The position numbers and the translations under genes were made by a program. A DNA stretch of 64,000 bases from Sclerodactyla briareus (taxonomy: Eukaryota; Echinodermata; Holothuroidea; Dendrochirotida; Sclerodactylidae). Under the pieces are notes generated by a model that did not search any database, was not told the origin of the DNA, and saw only the letters and a program-made list of their open reading frames with translations. Below, piece by piece: positions 11,481 to 22,677 of the stretch. Where the stretch lies: assembly GCA_026419785.1 (NCBI GenBank), contig JAODTK010005523.1, forward strand, positions 186,001-250,000, read 5' to 3'. The stretch's first letter is position 1; each line of letters opens with the position of its first letter.

Positions 11481-12050
11481 CTATAAGATATAATTATGAG
11501 AAAACTTCAGAGACTCTCTCAGTACTATACGATCAATCACCAGATTATTCAAGTGAATTAGGGTCATATTGGAATATCGCCCATGTCCGTTGCCCAAATA
11601 ACCTAAATACGACTTTGCAGACAGCCTATTGAAAACAGGGCTACCAAATTTTTCATGCCAATATTGGTCCATGACCGCCTTCAAGAATGTAAGAAATAAA
11701 TGTACTTCCCAGCCCAAATAGTCAAACAAGAGGAGAACAGAGCTAGAAACAGGCAACCTGAAACAATGGTTCCCTGGGGGAGGTCCCCTGGCTAGCAGAC
11801 CTGTCAGCCACAGTGCAGGGGCCATTATTCTTTTGTTAAATATTGCTGCTATTTATGGAGTATACAGGGGGGAAGCCCAAGGTCACGTGCCAAATGAAGA
11901 CTAAATCAGACAGCTGTCAGACAGTGATAAATGCCATTTGTAAAATCAGAATTACTGGCCCATTTAAAGGACCATGGACTGGTAGTCAATTGAAATGCAG
12001 GGGAATACTACTTACTATGAAAGAGCATTATGTCACTCACAAATACCATT
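11481..12050. other. No feature recognised
   Basis: A minus-strand frame of 114 codons spans much of this stretch, but it has no recognisable domain and is within chance length. I see no RNA gene or repeat. Confidence 0.4.
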
Positions 12051-13680
12051 GCTAACAACTCATTAAAACGCATAATTAATGCAATAATTATCCTTGTTGT
12101 GACCAGAAACAATATCTATGACTTACATACTGTCTCCTAAAATTTCAACATGCCAAGCACGGATACACTGTAAGTTGTTCAAAAAAACATTACTTTTTTG
12201 TCCAAAGTGACTTCGAATGACCTTTTGATGACCTGAATTTTTATGGAATTTGTTACTCTCGATGAAATGCACGCGGTCCTACAAGCATCGGTATCCCAAA
12301 GTAATACTGCCGATCTATTGCCAAAAGGTTCAAAACCAACCTCGATCCTTGTAACTTGAAGGAACCAGGTGCCCGATGAAACGGGAAGTTTATTTTTGTG
12401 TAATTCGCACGGCAGAGCTCTGCATCATAACTTTGCACACAAAGGTTACATAACATGGGTCAATTTATGGACCATTCCAATCGGAAGGTAAACCTTTGAG
12501 ATTCGAAACATGGCCCACAAAATTTGATTCGCCCAAAACAAGGTGAAGGTCAAATTGAGGTCAAAGGTCACACAGATGGAGGTCAGTGATTGGATCACTT
12601 TGGCACACTCCCCACCTCGGCAGACGTATGGTTTCAATGTTATGGCCAAAACTAGTTTTTGACCTCTGATTTGACCTTTTATGACCTTGGATGACGTGAC
12701 CGTTTCTATATAAAAGTTAACATTATAATGGGATACACTGTGTCCTGAAATCACCAACCACATCACGGAATTGTCCCTACTGGCAAGTTGTTGTCAGGAA
12801 CCCATCTATTTGGCAGTTTTATGCCCATAACTTGCACTCGAAGACCTTTGCTACATGATGGTTTTTATGAAAATTTCTCCGGGCCTGAGGTACAACCCAC
12901 ACCCTGGTCCTGAAACTTCACATTGCCAAGCAATGTCACTGTAAGTTGTTCCGAAATATTCGTTTTTTCTTAAAGTGACCTCAAATGACCTTCGATGACT
13001 GACACACTTTTTTATTAAAATGTTACTCTCGAGGGCTGTGGACGGTGCACGCCTTCCTACAAGCATTAAGTATCCCAAGTATACTGCCGATGCTTTGCCA
13101 AAAAGGTCATCAAAACCAACCATTTGACTTGACCCTTGTAACTTGAGAACTCGCGTGCCCCGTTGAACGGAGTTTATTTGTCTATTCAGTCACACGAGCC
13201 GTTCACATTACAAAATTGACAGTTTTTATTTCTTTGCCCTCTAACTCTAAAATAAGCACATCTATTCGCGATTTGACCTCTTACCTTTTGACCTCATCAT
13301 CAGAGGGAGTTTGACCACGTCCATTCTAAAACAACCATGATAATCACTATGAACCATCCTAACTGTCACTAAATTTCAAATAAAAACTTTGACTCTGATA
13401 TCTTCGCACACAAAGGTCACATGGGGCCAAGTTATGGTCCTTTCGATCAGGAAGTACCTTGAATCCTCAAATGGCCACGCAAATTTGATTCGGCCCAAAC
13501 ATGGTAAGGTCAAATTGAGGCAAGGTCGCCACGGATAGGGTCAACGATGGATCACAATGGTGCACCTTCCCACCTCGGCAGATGTACGGTTCCCATGTTA
13601 TGGCCCCAAAACTAGTTTTGGCCCCTAATTGACCTTTGAAAATGACCTTGGATGACCTTTACTGTTATGTTTTTTTTTTT
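12051..13680 (+). repeat. Two-unit GACCTT tandem repeat
   Basis: Two long direct units. TAAGTTGTTC at 12,171 and 12,942 gives a 771-bp offset. CACCTCGGCAGA near 12,613 and 13,571 gives about 958 bp, so unit two carries about 190 bp more in its middle (about 13,175-13,400). Shared order: TGTTACTCTCGA, CCTACAAGCAT, ACTGCCGAT, AAACCAACC, ACAAAGGT, CAAATTTGATTCG, AAGGTCAAATTGAGG, CTCGGCAGA, AAAACTAGTTTT and TGACCTTGGATGAC. TGACCT/GACCTT words are dense throughout. Satellite-like or a degraded non-autonomous element. Confidence 0.8.
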
Positions 13681-13917
13681 TTTTGAAATATGAATCCCTC
13701 TCCTAAATCGCAACTAGCCCAAGTCAGCGATTAGACCTTGCTAATGGAAGTTATTGCCCTTTTTAATGATTTCATATTTTGCCTCTCAATTGACCTTTGG
13801 TGACGTGACCCGCACTAGAAGAAATAGGGATCAACGACACACATGAGAACCCGGCTGCGAATCTGAACTTTATACATGCTCGCGTTCTCCAGTAAATCGT
13901 CCGGACAAAATGGTCAC

Positions 13918-13990
13918 ATCACCCACACAACACACACACACCGCCCACACACACACAACACACAACCACACCGGACACAACACACAACAT
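13918..13990. repeat. CA microsatellite, interrupted
   Basis: An interrupted (CA)n tract just before the 3' end of the minus-strand LINE. CA tracts also follow the GACCTT array at 29,346, so here too the tract may belong to the neighbouring GACCTT repeat rather than the LINE. Confidence 0.9.
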
Positions 13991-13994
13991 ACTT

Positions 13995-16390
13995 GCTTGA
14001 CCGCATAGATTCCTTTGCGCCGTTGCAATGAATCAAAAAGGGTCGGAAGGACAAAACTCCATGAGAACCGGCGAAGCCGAACATCCCAGAAGAGAAAGCA
14101 ACCCGATGCTCAAAGAATTCCCCACTTCTTGAAATAAATCAAGACTGTTCTTGATGCATTCAACTCTTATAACACTATCTTCAGGAGGGCTATTCCACTC
14201 ATTAATAATCTCTGAGAAAGAAATATTTCCGAATGTCCCATCTACAACGTTTGCCACGAATCTTGAGACAATAACCCTTTAGTGTGACTTTTTGGAAACT
14301 CAAAGAAATAGTGGAAGGAAAGGCCCTCAAACCATGAACAATTTTAAAATCTCTGAATTAAATCACCCACGAATTCGTCTCAGTTCCATCGAAGTTAAAA
14401 AAAACCGCGACGCCTCAATCTCCTCTTCTGAGGTAAATCTCCAAGGTTGGAATTAATCTAGTGGACCTCCGCTGAAAGTTTTTCATTACCTCTTGTTTTT
14501 TGAGAAATATGGATTCCATTCTTGGACAGAATACTCCGTAAACAAAGAGTCTCACCATCTGCTTAAACAACCTGACACAATATCTTTTATCGAGGAACTG
14601 AAGTGACGTCAATCAGCAGAATCCAGTTCTTCCTCGCAGCTTCAGCACACTGCTTATAGGTTCCAAAGGGAATTACAATCACGCTGAGATCCTTTTCTGA
14701 ATGCACCTGTTGAATATTTTGCCCATTCAATCGCTGCGATTGTGGAAACCAATATGCATAACTTTTGGCACTTATCGGCATTGAAAAACATTTGCCAATC
14801 GAAAGACCATTTGGAGATTATATCAGGATCCCTTTGGACAATTGCAACATCATCGTTCGAAGCAACCTCCCGATACAACTTGGTATCATCATCCTACAAA
14901 CTTTTAAGTCTGGAATGCACCGAATCTTCCAGATCGTCAACATACGCCAGAAAAAAGCAAAGGCCCAAAAAACGATCCTTTGTGAGCACCACTAGTGACT
15001 TTTTGCCAAGGAGACGAACGCCATTGATACAACACTCTTTGTACCCTATTGAAAGCCCTGACGAATCCACTCAAGGGCATTTCCCCTAATGCCAAAACTT
15101 TTCAATTTAAGCAAGAGATGCTCATGAGGAACCTTATCAAAAGCTTTTTGGAAGTCTAGGAAAATTTATCAACAGCCCTGCCGTTGTCAACTGCACTATT
15201 AACGCTTCCCTGAATTCTAAGAGATCAGCCAGACACGAACGATTTTTCCTGAAACCATGCTGAGAACCCGGATTAGACTATACTCATCGAAAAAATCGAC
15301 AATATGATCACGACCTGATGACATCTGACACATTGCAACAACACTAGGAAGACGTTCACTGGCCTGTAATACAAGGAAGAGACCGGTTGCCTTTCTTGAA
15401 ATTGGAGAAACATTTGCTCTCCTCCATCATCCGGAACAACACCTTCTTGCAAGGTTTTAATTGAAATAATTTGCTAATGGCCGCAGACAACTGGTCTGCA
15501 AAGATTTCAACAAGAAGGGGTTAACTCCGTCCGGACCGGGGTCTTTACCACTTTTGAGCTTCTGTAGTTTCTCCTTTATCACATCAGGTAAACAAACTGT
15601 ATTACCAATAGTATTATGAAGCACACCTACCACAAGGTAATTGTAATTATCCAAGTTTTCCTCATTGAATACCTCACGAAAATAGTTATTAAGAATTCTA
15701 GCCATCTCCTGACTATTGCGGTTGTATTACCTGAATAGGACACTAACCGTGGACCAATGCTGTCCTTCACTTTCTGCTTACCCCTCACATAAAGAAAAAC
15801 GCACCGAGGATCATCCTTTTTTTAGAGGCATCTGCCTATTGAATCGAGCTCAGCACCTGAAACTAAACGTTTGACTACCCTCTGTTGACTTTGAAACGAT
15901 CTAAATCCGACAAAGAACCAGTAGAACGATAAAGTCGCCAAAGATGTCTCTTACGTTTAACGGCCAGAAAACCCGCCTTTTCATCCAAGAAGGCCTTTTG
16001 TTCTTAGCGCGAAAGCTTTTTCCAAGGAACTTAAACTTCCATTAATCGTTAACGTTGCCAATAGGAAACTTCCAGGAGTCATCAACTTCAAATTTCCTAA
16101 GAAAGCAGACCAATCTACATACTCAAAAACCCAGAAATGCCATCCAGATCGGCCCTCGAGAAACGAGGAACGAGCTCAACGCTCTGTGGACTAGGACAGA
16201 ACAAGACACATCGAAAGCGATAATATCGTGATCACTTGCACCAAGCTTACCAAAACTCAGTCTCTACATTATCCACGGAACCTGGATCACTACTCAGAAC
16301 TAAATCTAAGATATTATGCTTCCTGGTAGGAAAATGAACACGAAAGAAACAATTTTGGGTGACATTAAAAAAGGCAGAAACCGGAATCAT
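13995..16390 (-). mobile_element. 5'-truncated CR1/Jockey-type non-LTR retrotransposon
   Basis: About 2.4 kb read on the minus strand. It starts inside the endonuclease at about 16,385 and ends after the last stop near 14,033. The 5' end coincides with the point where unit 1 and unit 2 resume homology (TTTCACATTCCCGTT at about 16,400 and 25,948), as expected for target-primed reverse transcription that stopped early. No target-site duplication or 3' tail could be defined because a CA tract and GACCTT repeats adjoin the 3' side. Confidence 0.85.
14033..16385 (-). pseudogene. LINE ORF2 remnant: endonuclease end, reverse transcriptase, C-terminus
   Basis: Read in several minus-strand frames, the domains follow in order. 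An AP-endonuclease C-terminal part has LDLVLSSDPGS (about 16,276-16,316) and SDHDIIAFDV (about 16,210-16,240). An RT N-terminal block has SGKDPGPDGVNPFLLKSL (about 15,500-15,560). An AFDKVPHEHL block lies near 15,130, and the catalytic DDTKLYREV near 14,865-14,895. A QCAEAARK block is near 14,640, RRSTRLIP near 14,450 and INEWNSPPEDSV near 14,190. These are family hallmarks of CR1/Jockey-superfamily elements. Between motifs the frame changes often (several times within 15,361-15,480) yet few stops appear in the composite. It encoded a nicking and target-primed reverse transcription enzyme; it is not functional as read. Confidence 0.85.
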
Positions 16391-18730
16391 TCCTTTTTCA
16401 CATTCCCGTTGGAATTAAGATGTGGTTTTGATTAAAATAGAAACTAATCGAAGTCTATTCGAACATAGTTCTCGAATATATGATGCTCGTGCATAGTTAT
16501 AATACTTCTACACAACGCTGTACTCATCGGACTTGGTATGGTCCAATTAGTTTACTGTTTAGTTCAAATATGCTCAGATATCCTGAATATAGGATCTTCA
16601 GTGAACGATTACTGTGAAAATATAACAAGCCAAGGACGGAACCTGCGTGCAAATGCTCCACTCTTGCTCCAATTTTGAATGATCTGACGGGAGAATCGAA
16701 TGCTTTAAGGCCAATATAATTCCGAATTGAAATATGCCATGTTTGCCGTTGGAGAGGATTACTAAGAACATTGCGGCATGTATCTCAGCTTCACCTATTA
16801 GATAATTCCATTTTATTTATCGACAATATTACACGGTAAATTGTGGACCTTTATGTATATACTACATACACATTGTTAGTTATATAGCGCTCCAGACTGA
16901 ACTCAAATTAGCCAGCTATGGTTGATATACAACGCGATTCATTCTGCTAACGGAATGATATAATGGAAAACTATGCCTCATCATGTTTTTTCTCGTCAAG
17001 TACACGATAGTTTTATGTAGTGCAATAATTACATTTCGGAGCAGCGAAAGGAGATCTGAGCCAGATTAATGAAAGAGTAGACCGCACGCCGTCGGATCAC
17101 TTGAACAGGAATTAACGCTCTCTTCAGCTGTATTAATAACTTCACCTGTTCTGGAGAAGATTGAACTCCTTCAATTACAGGACGGTAGAATCATCAACGT
17201 TTCGCACTAGTATGACTCTTCGTCGTGGTGTCTTTCCTATATGCATTACCTGCATGGTTTGAAATATTCTGCTTGAAATCGTACTGGTTCATGTATTTTG
17301 AGAACTATCAGATGTTACAATAACAAACGAATATCAGATGTGCGTAATCAGAAATCTCCCACTAGACGTTATGCAATCTCCTATCTCCTATCACGACATC
17401 GTATGAATTTTGAACCAATTATGCGGACGTAGCTGATGTAAGTCTGAGTGAGTATGAGAATTTGAGAAGCATATTTTCCCCGAAATGGTTGTAAAGCGCT
17501 CGAGGGAGAGCGAACAAATACCGTACAAAAAGGACAAATGAAGCAAAACACATCACAGCTTGCGAAACGAATTATATTTCAAAGCACGTTGGAATTATCC
17601 TGTAGAGGTTGCCTGACGCACGCCAAACAGTAAAGAGGTCATCTATTCTGTCGCAACAGTACAGGAGAGGGCGCATGGGCAATTGGGCATCCCCTTTGGA
17701 TCATTGGGAGGTTGATTGGGGGGGGGGCGTAGTGCACGAGCAACGATTAAGTCGGTGATGAGTGAATAGTTGATTCATGGGCCGAGAGTCCAGTTTTGAA
17801 TGTGATACGATGAAATACTGGTTGGCCAGTGCTGTGCAGATCCATCAGTAGAGGGGAGACATGGTCACGCAGTTTGTTTCTTGGAAATGAATTTCGCTGC
17901 CCCGTTCCCCATTTTCTGTAAGCGATCGCTCTCCGTTTTCGTTAGAACTATATGCAAGGGTTACAATAATCCAACCGCGAAAGTACAAGTGCACTCACGA
18001 CGGCATGTCAGGTTGTCGCATCTACATGAGGACATACATCACTGATGTTGCGGAGGTGAAAGTTCACTGACTTGCTGAGCTGGGACACATGAGCGGACAT
18101 AACCATTTTGTTACATAGTTACCTGCAGGTTACGAACCCAAGTGGGCAGCCTGATTGCACGTCGCCACAAATCCCTGAAATACACAACAACGAAGGCCGC
18201 ATTAACTGAATCTGCTCCTGGTTTATGGACATGGTTGAATTAGTTACCGAAGTAGGGTGATAACAAATTTTACCCCTTCACACCAAGGCGATCCTCAAAA
18301 CGGCGCAAATGAATATCAAGGTCAACCGTGTCGGGAGCGTCAGGGAGATTAGAGCGTTAGTAATATACAAATTTCGTTGATCAGTTGCTCGCAGAATGTC
18401 ATCATGGACCATTTGTACTGTGGAAAGTACAGTATACAGATTGAAGCAGCTAAATTAAGGCACAACGATGGATGTGTTTTTTGATTTTTACTACCACAAT
18501 GTTGTAGTTCCGTCAGTTATTTTTATCCAAGTTAGTTTTTTTTTGTGATGGTTGGGGTGACAATTGCATGAGCCAGGGACTCGGGGAAAAACGTTTATGA
18601 TCATGCCACCAGCCCCGCCCCAGCCGTCAAGCACTCGGTTGGATTAGGATCCAAGATTTCGATGGAGATTGCGTGATGATCTTCCTCATGTCCTGGTAGT
18701 TGGTCTAAAATAGGAATGTTATTCACACGG
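16390..18730 (+). repeat. Segmental duplication unit 1, block B
   Basis: Collinear with 25,948-29,690. The clearest stretch is 17,045-17,235 against 26,612-26,805, sharing GATCTGAGCCAGATTAATG, TCGGATCACTTGAACAGG, CACTAGTATGACTCTTCG and TCGTGGT. Further matches are CATCGGACTT with ATGGTCCAATT, GAGGGAGAGCG, TGACGCACGCCAAAC, CAGTACAGGAGAGG, TCCTCAAAACGGCGC and GGTCTAAAATAGGAA. Small indels are frequent. It lacks the two insertions seen in its partner. No recognisable coding sequence. Confidence 0.8.
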
Positions 18731-19043
18731 GAAAGGAGGAAAACGAGTCATCTGTAGCATATAGTAAATTCGTCATGTGCATCACCAATGAAATGACGTA
18801 ATTCAGCGACCTCGATACAAAGAAATTGCTGACACAGAAGCAGAAATTTTTTCGTTGGCAATAGGGAGACTTGCTCACTGGTTTATTTCATAGGTGAGCT
18901 CTACAACATCACGTGGTACACTGAGACATATCAGTGCATACATCGAAAGATCATCAAAAGCAGCGAGTCTTACTTCAGAGCTATAAAGGTGACAGCAATA
19001 TCAATTATTTATGTTATCACCTTGTCACTATTCGCCGCAGGTG

Positions 19044-19045
<2 letters not shown>

Positions 19046-19077
<32 letters not shown>
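19046..19077. repeat. A32 homopolymer
   Basis: Thirty-two consecutive A residues follow GCAGGTGAT. It could be the tail of a retroposed sequence running on the plus strand, but I see no recognisable SINE or processed gene just upstream. Confidence 0.95.
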
Positions 19078-19078
<1 letters not shown>

Positions 19079-19519
19079 ACTACACTGCGGTTGCATGACT
19101 GTTATCTACGACATGAGCACACACCAGGTCAATTATGTCAATAATTAACATACTGAATCACGGATTGAGAAGACTCTTGATTATATAATTAATATTCATT
19201 ATTGTTCTTCAAATTTTTATTACTGTCTTGTGGTTGCTCAAATGCGCTTTGCGATTAGGTGAAACAGGGGGTTTTCAGTTTCCCTTTGAAACCCTCTCGA
19301 AGGTAGGAGGAAATTTAGGAAACATTTATTCGGACGAAAATCGGGATTAATATATAGGTTTACACTGTTATTCCTTATGGCGAAGTGATGCAGTTCAAAT
19401 GACCACAGCAAGTTGGATATCACTAACGATTTGTTCGAATTCCATACCCGCTTATTGAAGGCGTTGACACAGGATACAGGATTTCGATGGAAGGTTTGAT
19501 GATTTTTATGGATCATTTT

Positions 19520-19920
19520 TGGATATAACCGAGGTTATGTCGTGGAGAATGCAATGGAACACTGTATGTATAGGTCTAAACCCCATTTCAATACGATGTT
19601 CCTATGGTGGAGTTATTTGCCTTCAACGTTTGGTCCATTATGCAGAGAAATGGGGAGAATCCCAATTGCGCAATAACGCATGACGTCAAACTTGGATAAC
19701 CCGGGAAAGTATGTTATGTATTTCACTGTTTCATTTTGAATAAGTCAACATTTAGCAAAAGTTCTGTTGTCTCTCTCTTACCACAGTGACCACCAACACC
19801 TACCAACCCACTACAGCAATTTTCTCCCATAGCTAAGATGCTTTTGGAAGTTGAAATAATGTGTGGATTTCAATAGAAAAGCAAAGAATGTTTGCAGGGT
19901 TGTGCAAGTGTGACAAATTA
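19520..19920 (+). repeat. Dispersed repeat with TGACGTCA core, copy 2
   Basis: Same order of landmarks as copy 1 at 2,025-2,510: TAGGTCTAAACCCCATTTCA, GGGGAGAATCCCAATTGCGC, ATAACGCATGACGTCA, TTTCATTTTGAATAAGTCAA, then CAAAGAATGTTTGCAGGGTT. It shares an extra ACCACAGTGACCACCAACACC stretch with the inverted copy at 59,320-59,835 that copy 1 lacks, so copies 2 and 3 may be closer to each other. Confidence 0.8.
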
Positions 19921-20559
19921 CACATGGCACAGAGTCAGAGGACTGAAAAAACTGTAATGGAAAGTCGTAGAAACTTCGAGTTAAATATCTGACTAGATTC
20001 GGTAAGTTTCGAGAGAAAATGGATATTTTGGAGATGAAAATAGTCATATATAAACCGAATGCAGTCAAATATTTTGTAGTATAGGATTCCGTGAATAAGG
20101 ATGTGGGATTCGGGATGACTCGGAATTCGCGTCAGTACATGCTCGAAAAGTGTCTGAATATGGATGCTGTATTTGGTGTGCAGAGATGGATATCAGTTCA
20201 TAGAGGCAAATATTCATCGAAACGAATGAGGAAACAACAAAGAACAAGCCAAATAACCACGTGTGCCAAGTCGGCATTGATGCAGCATCGCCGCAAATGT
20301 ATTCCGCGGAATATCCTTCTACGGATATCTAACGTCCATATATTGATCGAATGCTACATTTTTCTTTATGGCCTCTCTGCGTCAGCATACAGTTGTTCGT
20401 ATTCATATCGGAATCCTAGCCAAATGACACACCTCAGAGATCACTGAACGAGAAACCCCATGAGGGTGGAAGACATCTCCAAACAACTGCTGGAGACAGC
20501 ATGAAAAAAGGTTAGAATATGCTGAAAAGAGCTTAGTTCAACTGCCAGAGTAGTCTTGT

Positions 20560-20680
20560 TCGAGACGCTGTGACTCTAATGATCCCAAGCACATTGTCAT
20601 GCCAAACATGTATTGTTAAAACGCACGATATGATTGAATATATGCCGACCACGGGGTTTTGTTACTTGAAACACGAGACG
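20560..20680 (+). repeat. Likely right end of segmental unit 1
   Basis: GCCGACCACGGGGTTTTGTTAC near 20,643 aligns with GCTGACCACGGGGTTCAATTAC near 29,760, with weaker similarity for about 80 bp upstream. I take this as the last part of unit 1 homology. The exact end is uncertain. Confidence 0.4.
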
Positions 20681-21539
20681 GTATTATTCTTGTAGCTCAT
20701 AAATATGCATGATGCAGGCTGGAAAGTTATCGAGCAAGAGCTGTTCCGCAAGTCTGAAATCTGTCCGAGCTCTGAATAATATCCACCAATCTGGGGTACA
20801 ATGCGTTCAAGTATTTCCTCTTTTCTCATCTCGAAATATTTGTTTTATTAATTATATTTTATTTATTATATTAAGTTTTACGTTGGTGTGTTGGTAAAAT
20901 TCACCTCAACCAACCAGCCTACCTAAAACAACAACAACAAACGTACTTATCACGAAATACATCATAATCCGATCAACCCTATATATGACAGATGCCTTTC
21001 ATCACGGCTGAGTAAGTAATGACCATATAAGCGCAGAGTACATATAACACATGAGAGCAAAACACATGACCAGGCTACCAGGCGTCCGAACCAAAAACAG
21101 AGTACAAAATGTTGGCAGGGTCTTATGTCGAAACGAGAGATGCTATAGCACCCTGATTTGTCTGATTGTGTCTGATAGCAGCAAACAGTATTTTTTTATA
21201 TGGTATGTGTGACAGTATTGGTGGAAATGGTCGCTCTACGTCCCAACGGGGCGGTGGAGGCCCTTATCACGCCGTGCCAGCCTGCCGCCTGACGCGCAAA
21301 ACCAGTCAGTGGGGATCATGTGCTACCGGTCATGTTAACGCAAGGGCACCCGGACCCACGGTGAGAGGGAAAATTCTCAAAAGTCAACAAATTCCGCTCC
21401 GAGCGCATATATACTCGTCAAATCCGCCTGCATGAATCGCAGACGGGGGAGCAGTCGCCGTGTTCCAGAATCATCATGCTCTTCCCGATGGGGTGTGGGC
21501 GTGAAACTCCCTGGGAACGGAGCCCAAAATTTCTGCAGA
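20681..21539. other. No gene; GC-rich patch
   Basis: Mostly AT-rich with a short ACAACA run near 20,930. A GC-rich island at 21,235-21,370 stands out from its surroundings and ends in a donor-like CGGTGAGAGG at about 21,360. An 89-codon frame covers it but has no recognisable content. It could be an exon or a fragment of a GC-rich element. Confidence 0.3.
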
Positions 21540-21870
21540 ATATAGCTACGGTTAGTATTCCATAGAGGCGTCTGATGTGTGCGGTATGAATGTAAAAAAT
21601 CGTGTGTTCGCGAGAGATGTTGATATTCTAGAAGTAAATGAACCCTGTGTTAAAGAGTCATACTAGGAAATCATGAATTAGGACGTTGCTTGCTGCCTTT
21701 TAGGGAGGACAGTTATATAAATCAACTTGCCGTAATGCAGCATTACTGTCGCACCCGTACAAATAGTAAGTTTGCCTACTCAGTGTTCGGTTCAATTTAT
21801 TTGGATGGTTTTTTGCTCCCTGTTACGGAATTTGCTCCATTTCTGCTAACCAACTGCAGCTCATTTAGAC
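21540..21870 (+). repeat. Extra fragment of block A
   Basis: Resembles 6,415-6,660 and 24,540-24,800: a TAGTATTCCATAGAGGCGTC start, GTGTGCGGTATGAATGT, CGCGAGAGATG, GATATTCTAGAAG, then TGCCTACTCAGTGTTCG and TACGGAA. This fragment lies just before unit 2 and outside the main collinear order, so it marks an additional duplication. Confidence 0.55.
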
Positions 21871-22216
21871 ACTTTCACGTTCGAACTCGCATAAACGCCA
21901 TTTATGGCGATTTGACGCATTCGACATTCTTATCTATGGTCCCAGCCTAACACTACAGCACACTAAGGGGGTATAAAGCCTGTGTTACTGAAGTTGTGGG
22001 TGAATATCGCTAATATAGCATTACCGTTGAGCTCATTAGGCCAGAATTATAAAAGTTATTATATCTTGTGCAATTGAAAATATTTCCTCCATTGTATGAA
22101 TTGGTCATTCACAGATGTCAAAGACCATACTGACTGCAACTTTTCATTTTCCTCCTCACAGAAATATAAGAAACCATTCAACACGCCATTATGGGAAGAT
22201 ATCGCCCCTCTTTCTG

Positions 22217-22248
22217 TTTTTTTTTTTTTTGGGGGGGGGGGGGGGGGG
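22217..22248. repeat. T14-G18 homopolymer pair
   Basis: Fourteen T followed directly by eighteen G. The aligned place in unit 1 carries a C15 run instead (3,719-3,733). Lengths of such runs are unreliable in most sequencing data. Confidence 0.9.
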
Positions 22249-22601
22249 CAACGATATTCCAATATGTGCGTGCGTAATTGTTCTTCCAGTTCCAGAACAG
22301 GCGTCGGTAAACGTTATATTTCCGGTATCTCTGAACCACGTTTGCTGGTCAACAGTTCAATATTGATTACTGATGATTCGTTACAGATGGTAACGAATGA
22401 AGAACTGTTACTTGCTCAGTTCCAGTAATTCGTCCCGACGGAGGGAATTAGGCAAGTGATGGGCTTCGCATCTGTTTCCGCTGATAGAGAAATATGCTAT
22501 ATTACTGAAGATACGGAGACTTGGTACATAGGGTATACTCTTTAGGATTACGTTTGGCATTATTATCAGTCATGTAACATTTTGAATCTTGACGTTTAGC
22601 C

Positions 22602-22610
22602 TAATAATAT

Positions 22611-22650
<40 letters not shown>

Positions 22651-22677
22651 TATAATAATAATAATAATAATAATAAT
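22602..22677. repeat. TAA microsatellite
   Basis: About 76 bp of (TAA)n with one or two interruptions. The aligned part of unit 1 near 4,150 has only TAATATAATAGGAATA, so the expansion is specific to unit 2. Confidence 0.95.

Larger units (their letters stand above)
8486..16385. other. Nested insertion block inside unit 1
   Basis: In unit 2 the sequence runs directly from block A (ending near 25,930) into block B (starting near 25,948). In unit 1 the same two blocks are separated by about 7.9 kb. The block holds a MITE-like element, a 17-bp direct-repeat element, a terminal fragment of the GACACT family, a two-unit GACCTT repeat, a CA tract and a 5'-truncated LINE. I infer insertion rather than deletion in unit 2, because the contents are all repeat-type and the LINE 5' end falls at the right junction. 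Confidence 0.65.
18731..20559. other. Insertion block between block B and its end
   Basis: Homology to unit 2 fades after about 18,730 and returns weakly at about 20,560. Between them lie an A32 run, a TGACGTCA-bearing repeat and unrecognised AT-rich DNA. An open frame of 118 codons at 20,091-20,447 has no recognisable domain and I do not call it a gene. Confidence 0.45.

Noticed and set aside
19046-19077. A32 as the tail of a SINE or processed pseudogene
   Set aside because: No recognisable tRNA-like boxes or coding sequence directly upstream and no target-site duplication seen.
20091-20447. 118-codon plus-strand frame
   Set aside because: No domain, no partner in unit 2, chance length.
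22059-22428. Overlapping open frames on both strands around 22.1-22.4 kb
   Set aside because: They exist because of the T14-G18 run (poly-Phe/Gly or poly-Pro/Lys) inside segmental unit 2 and are not conserved in unit 1.
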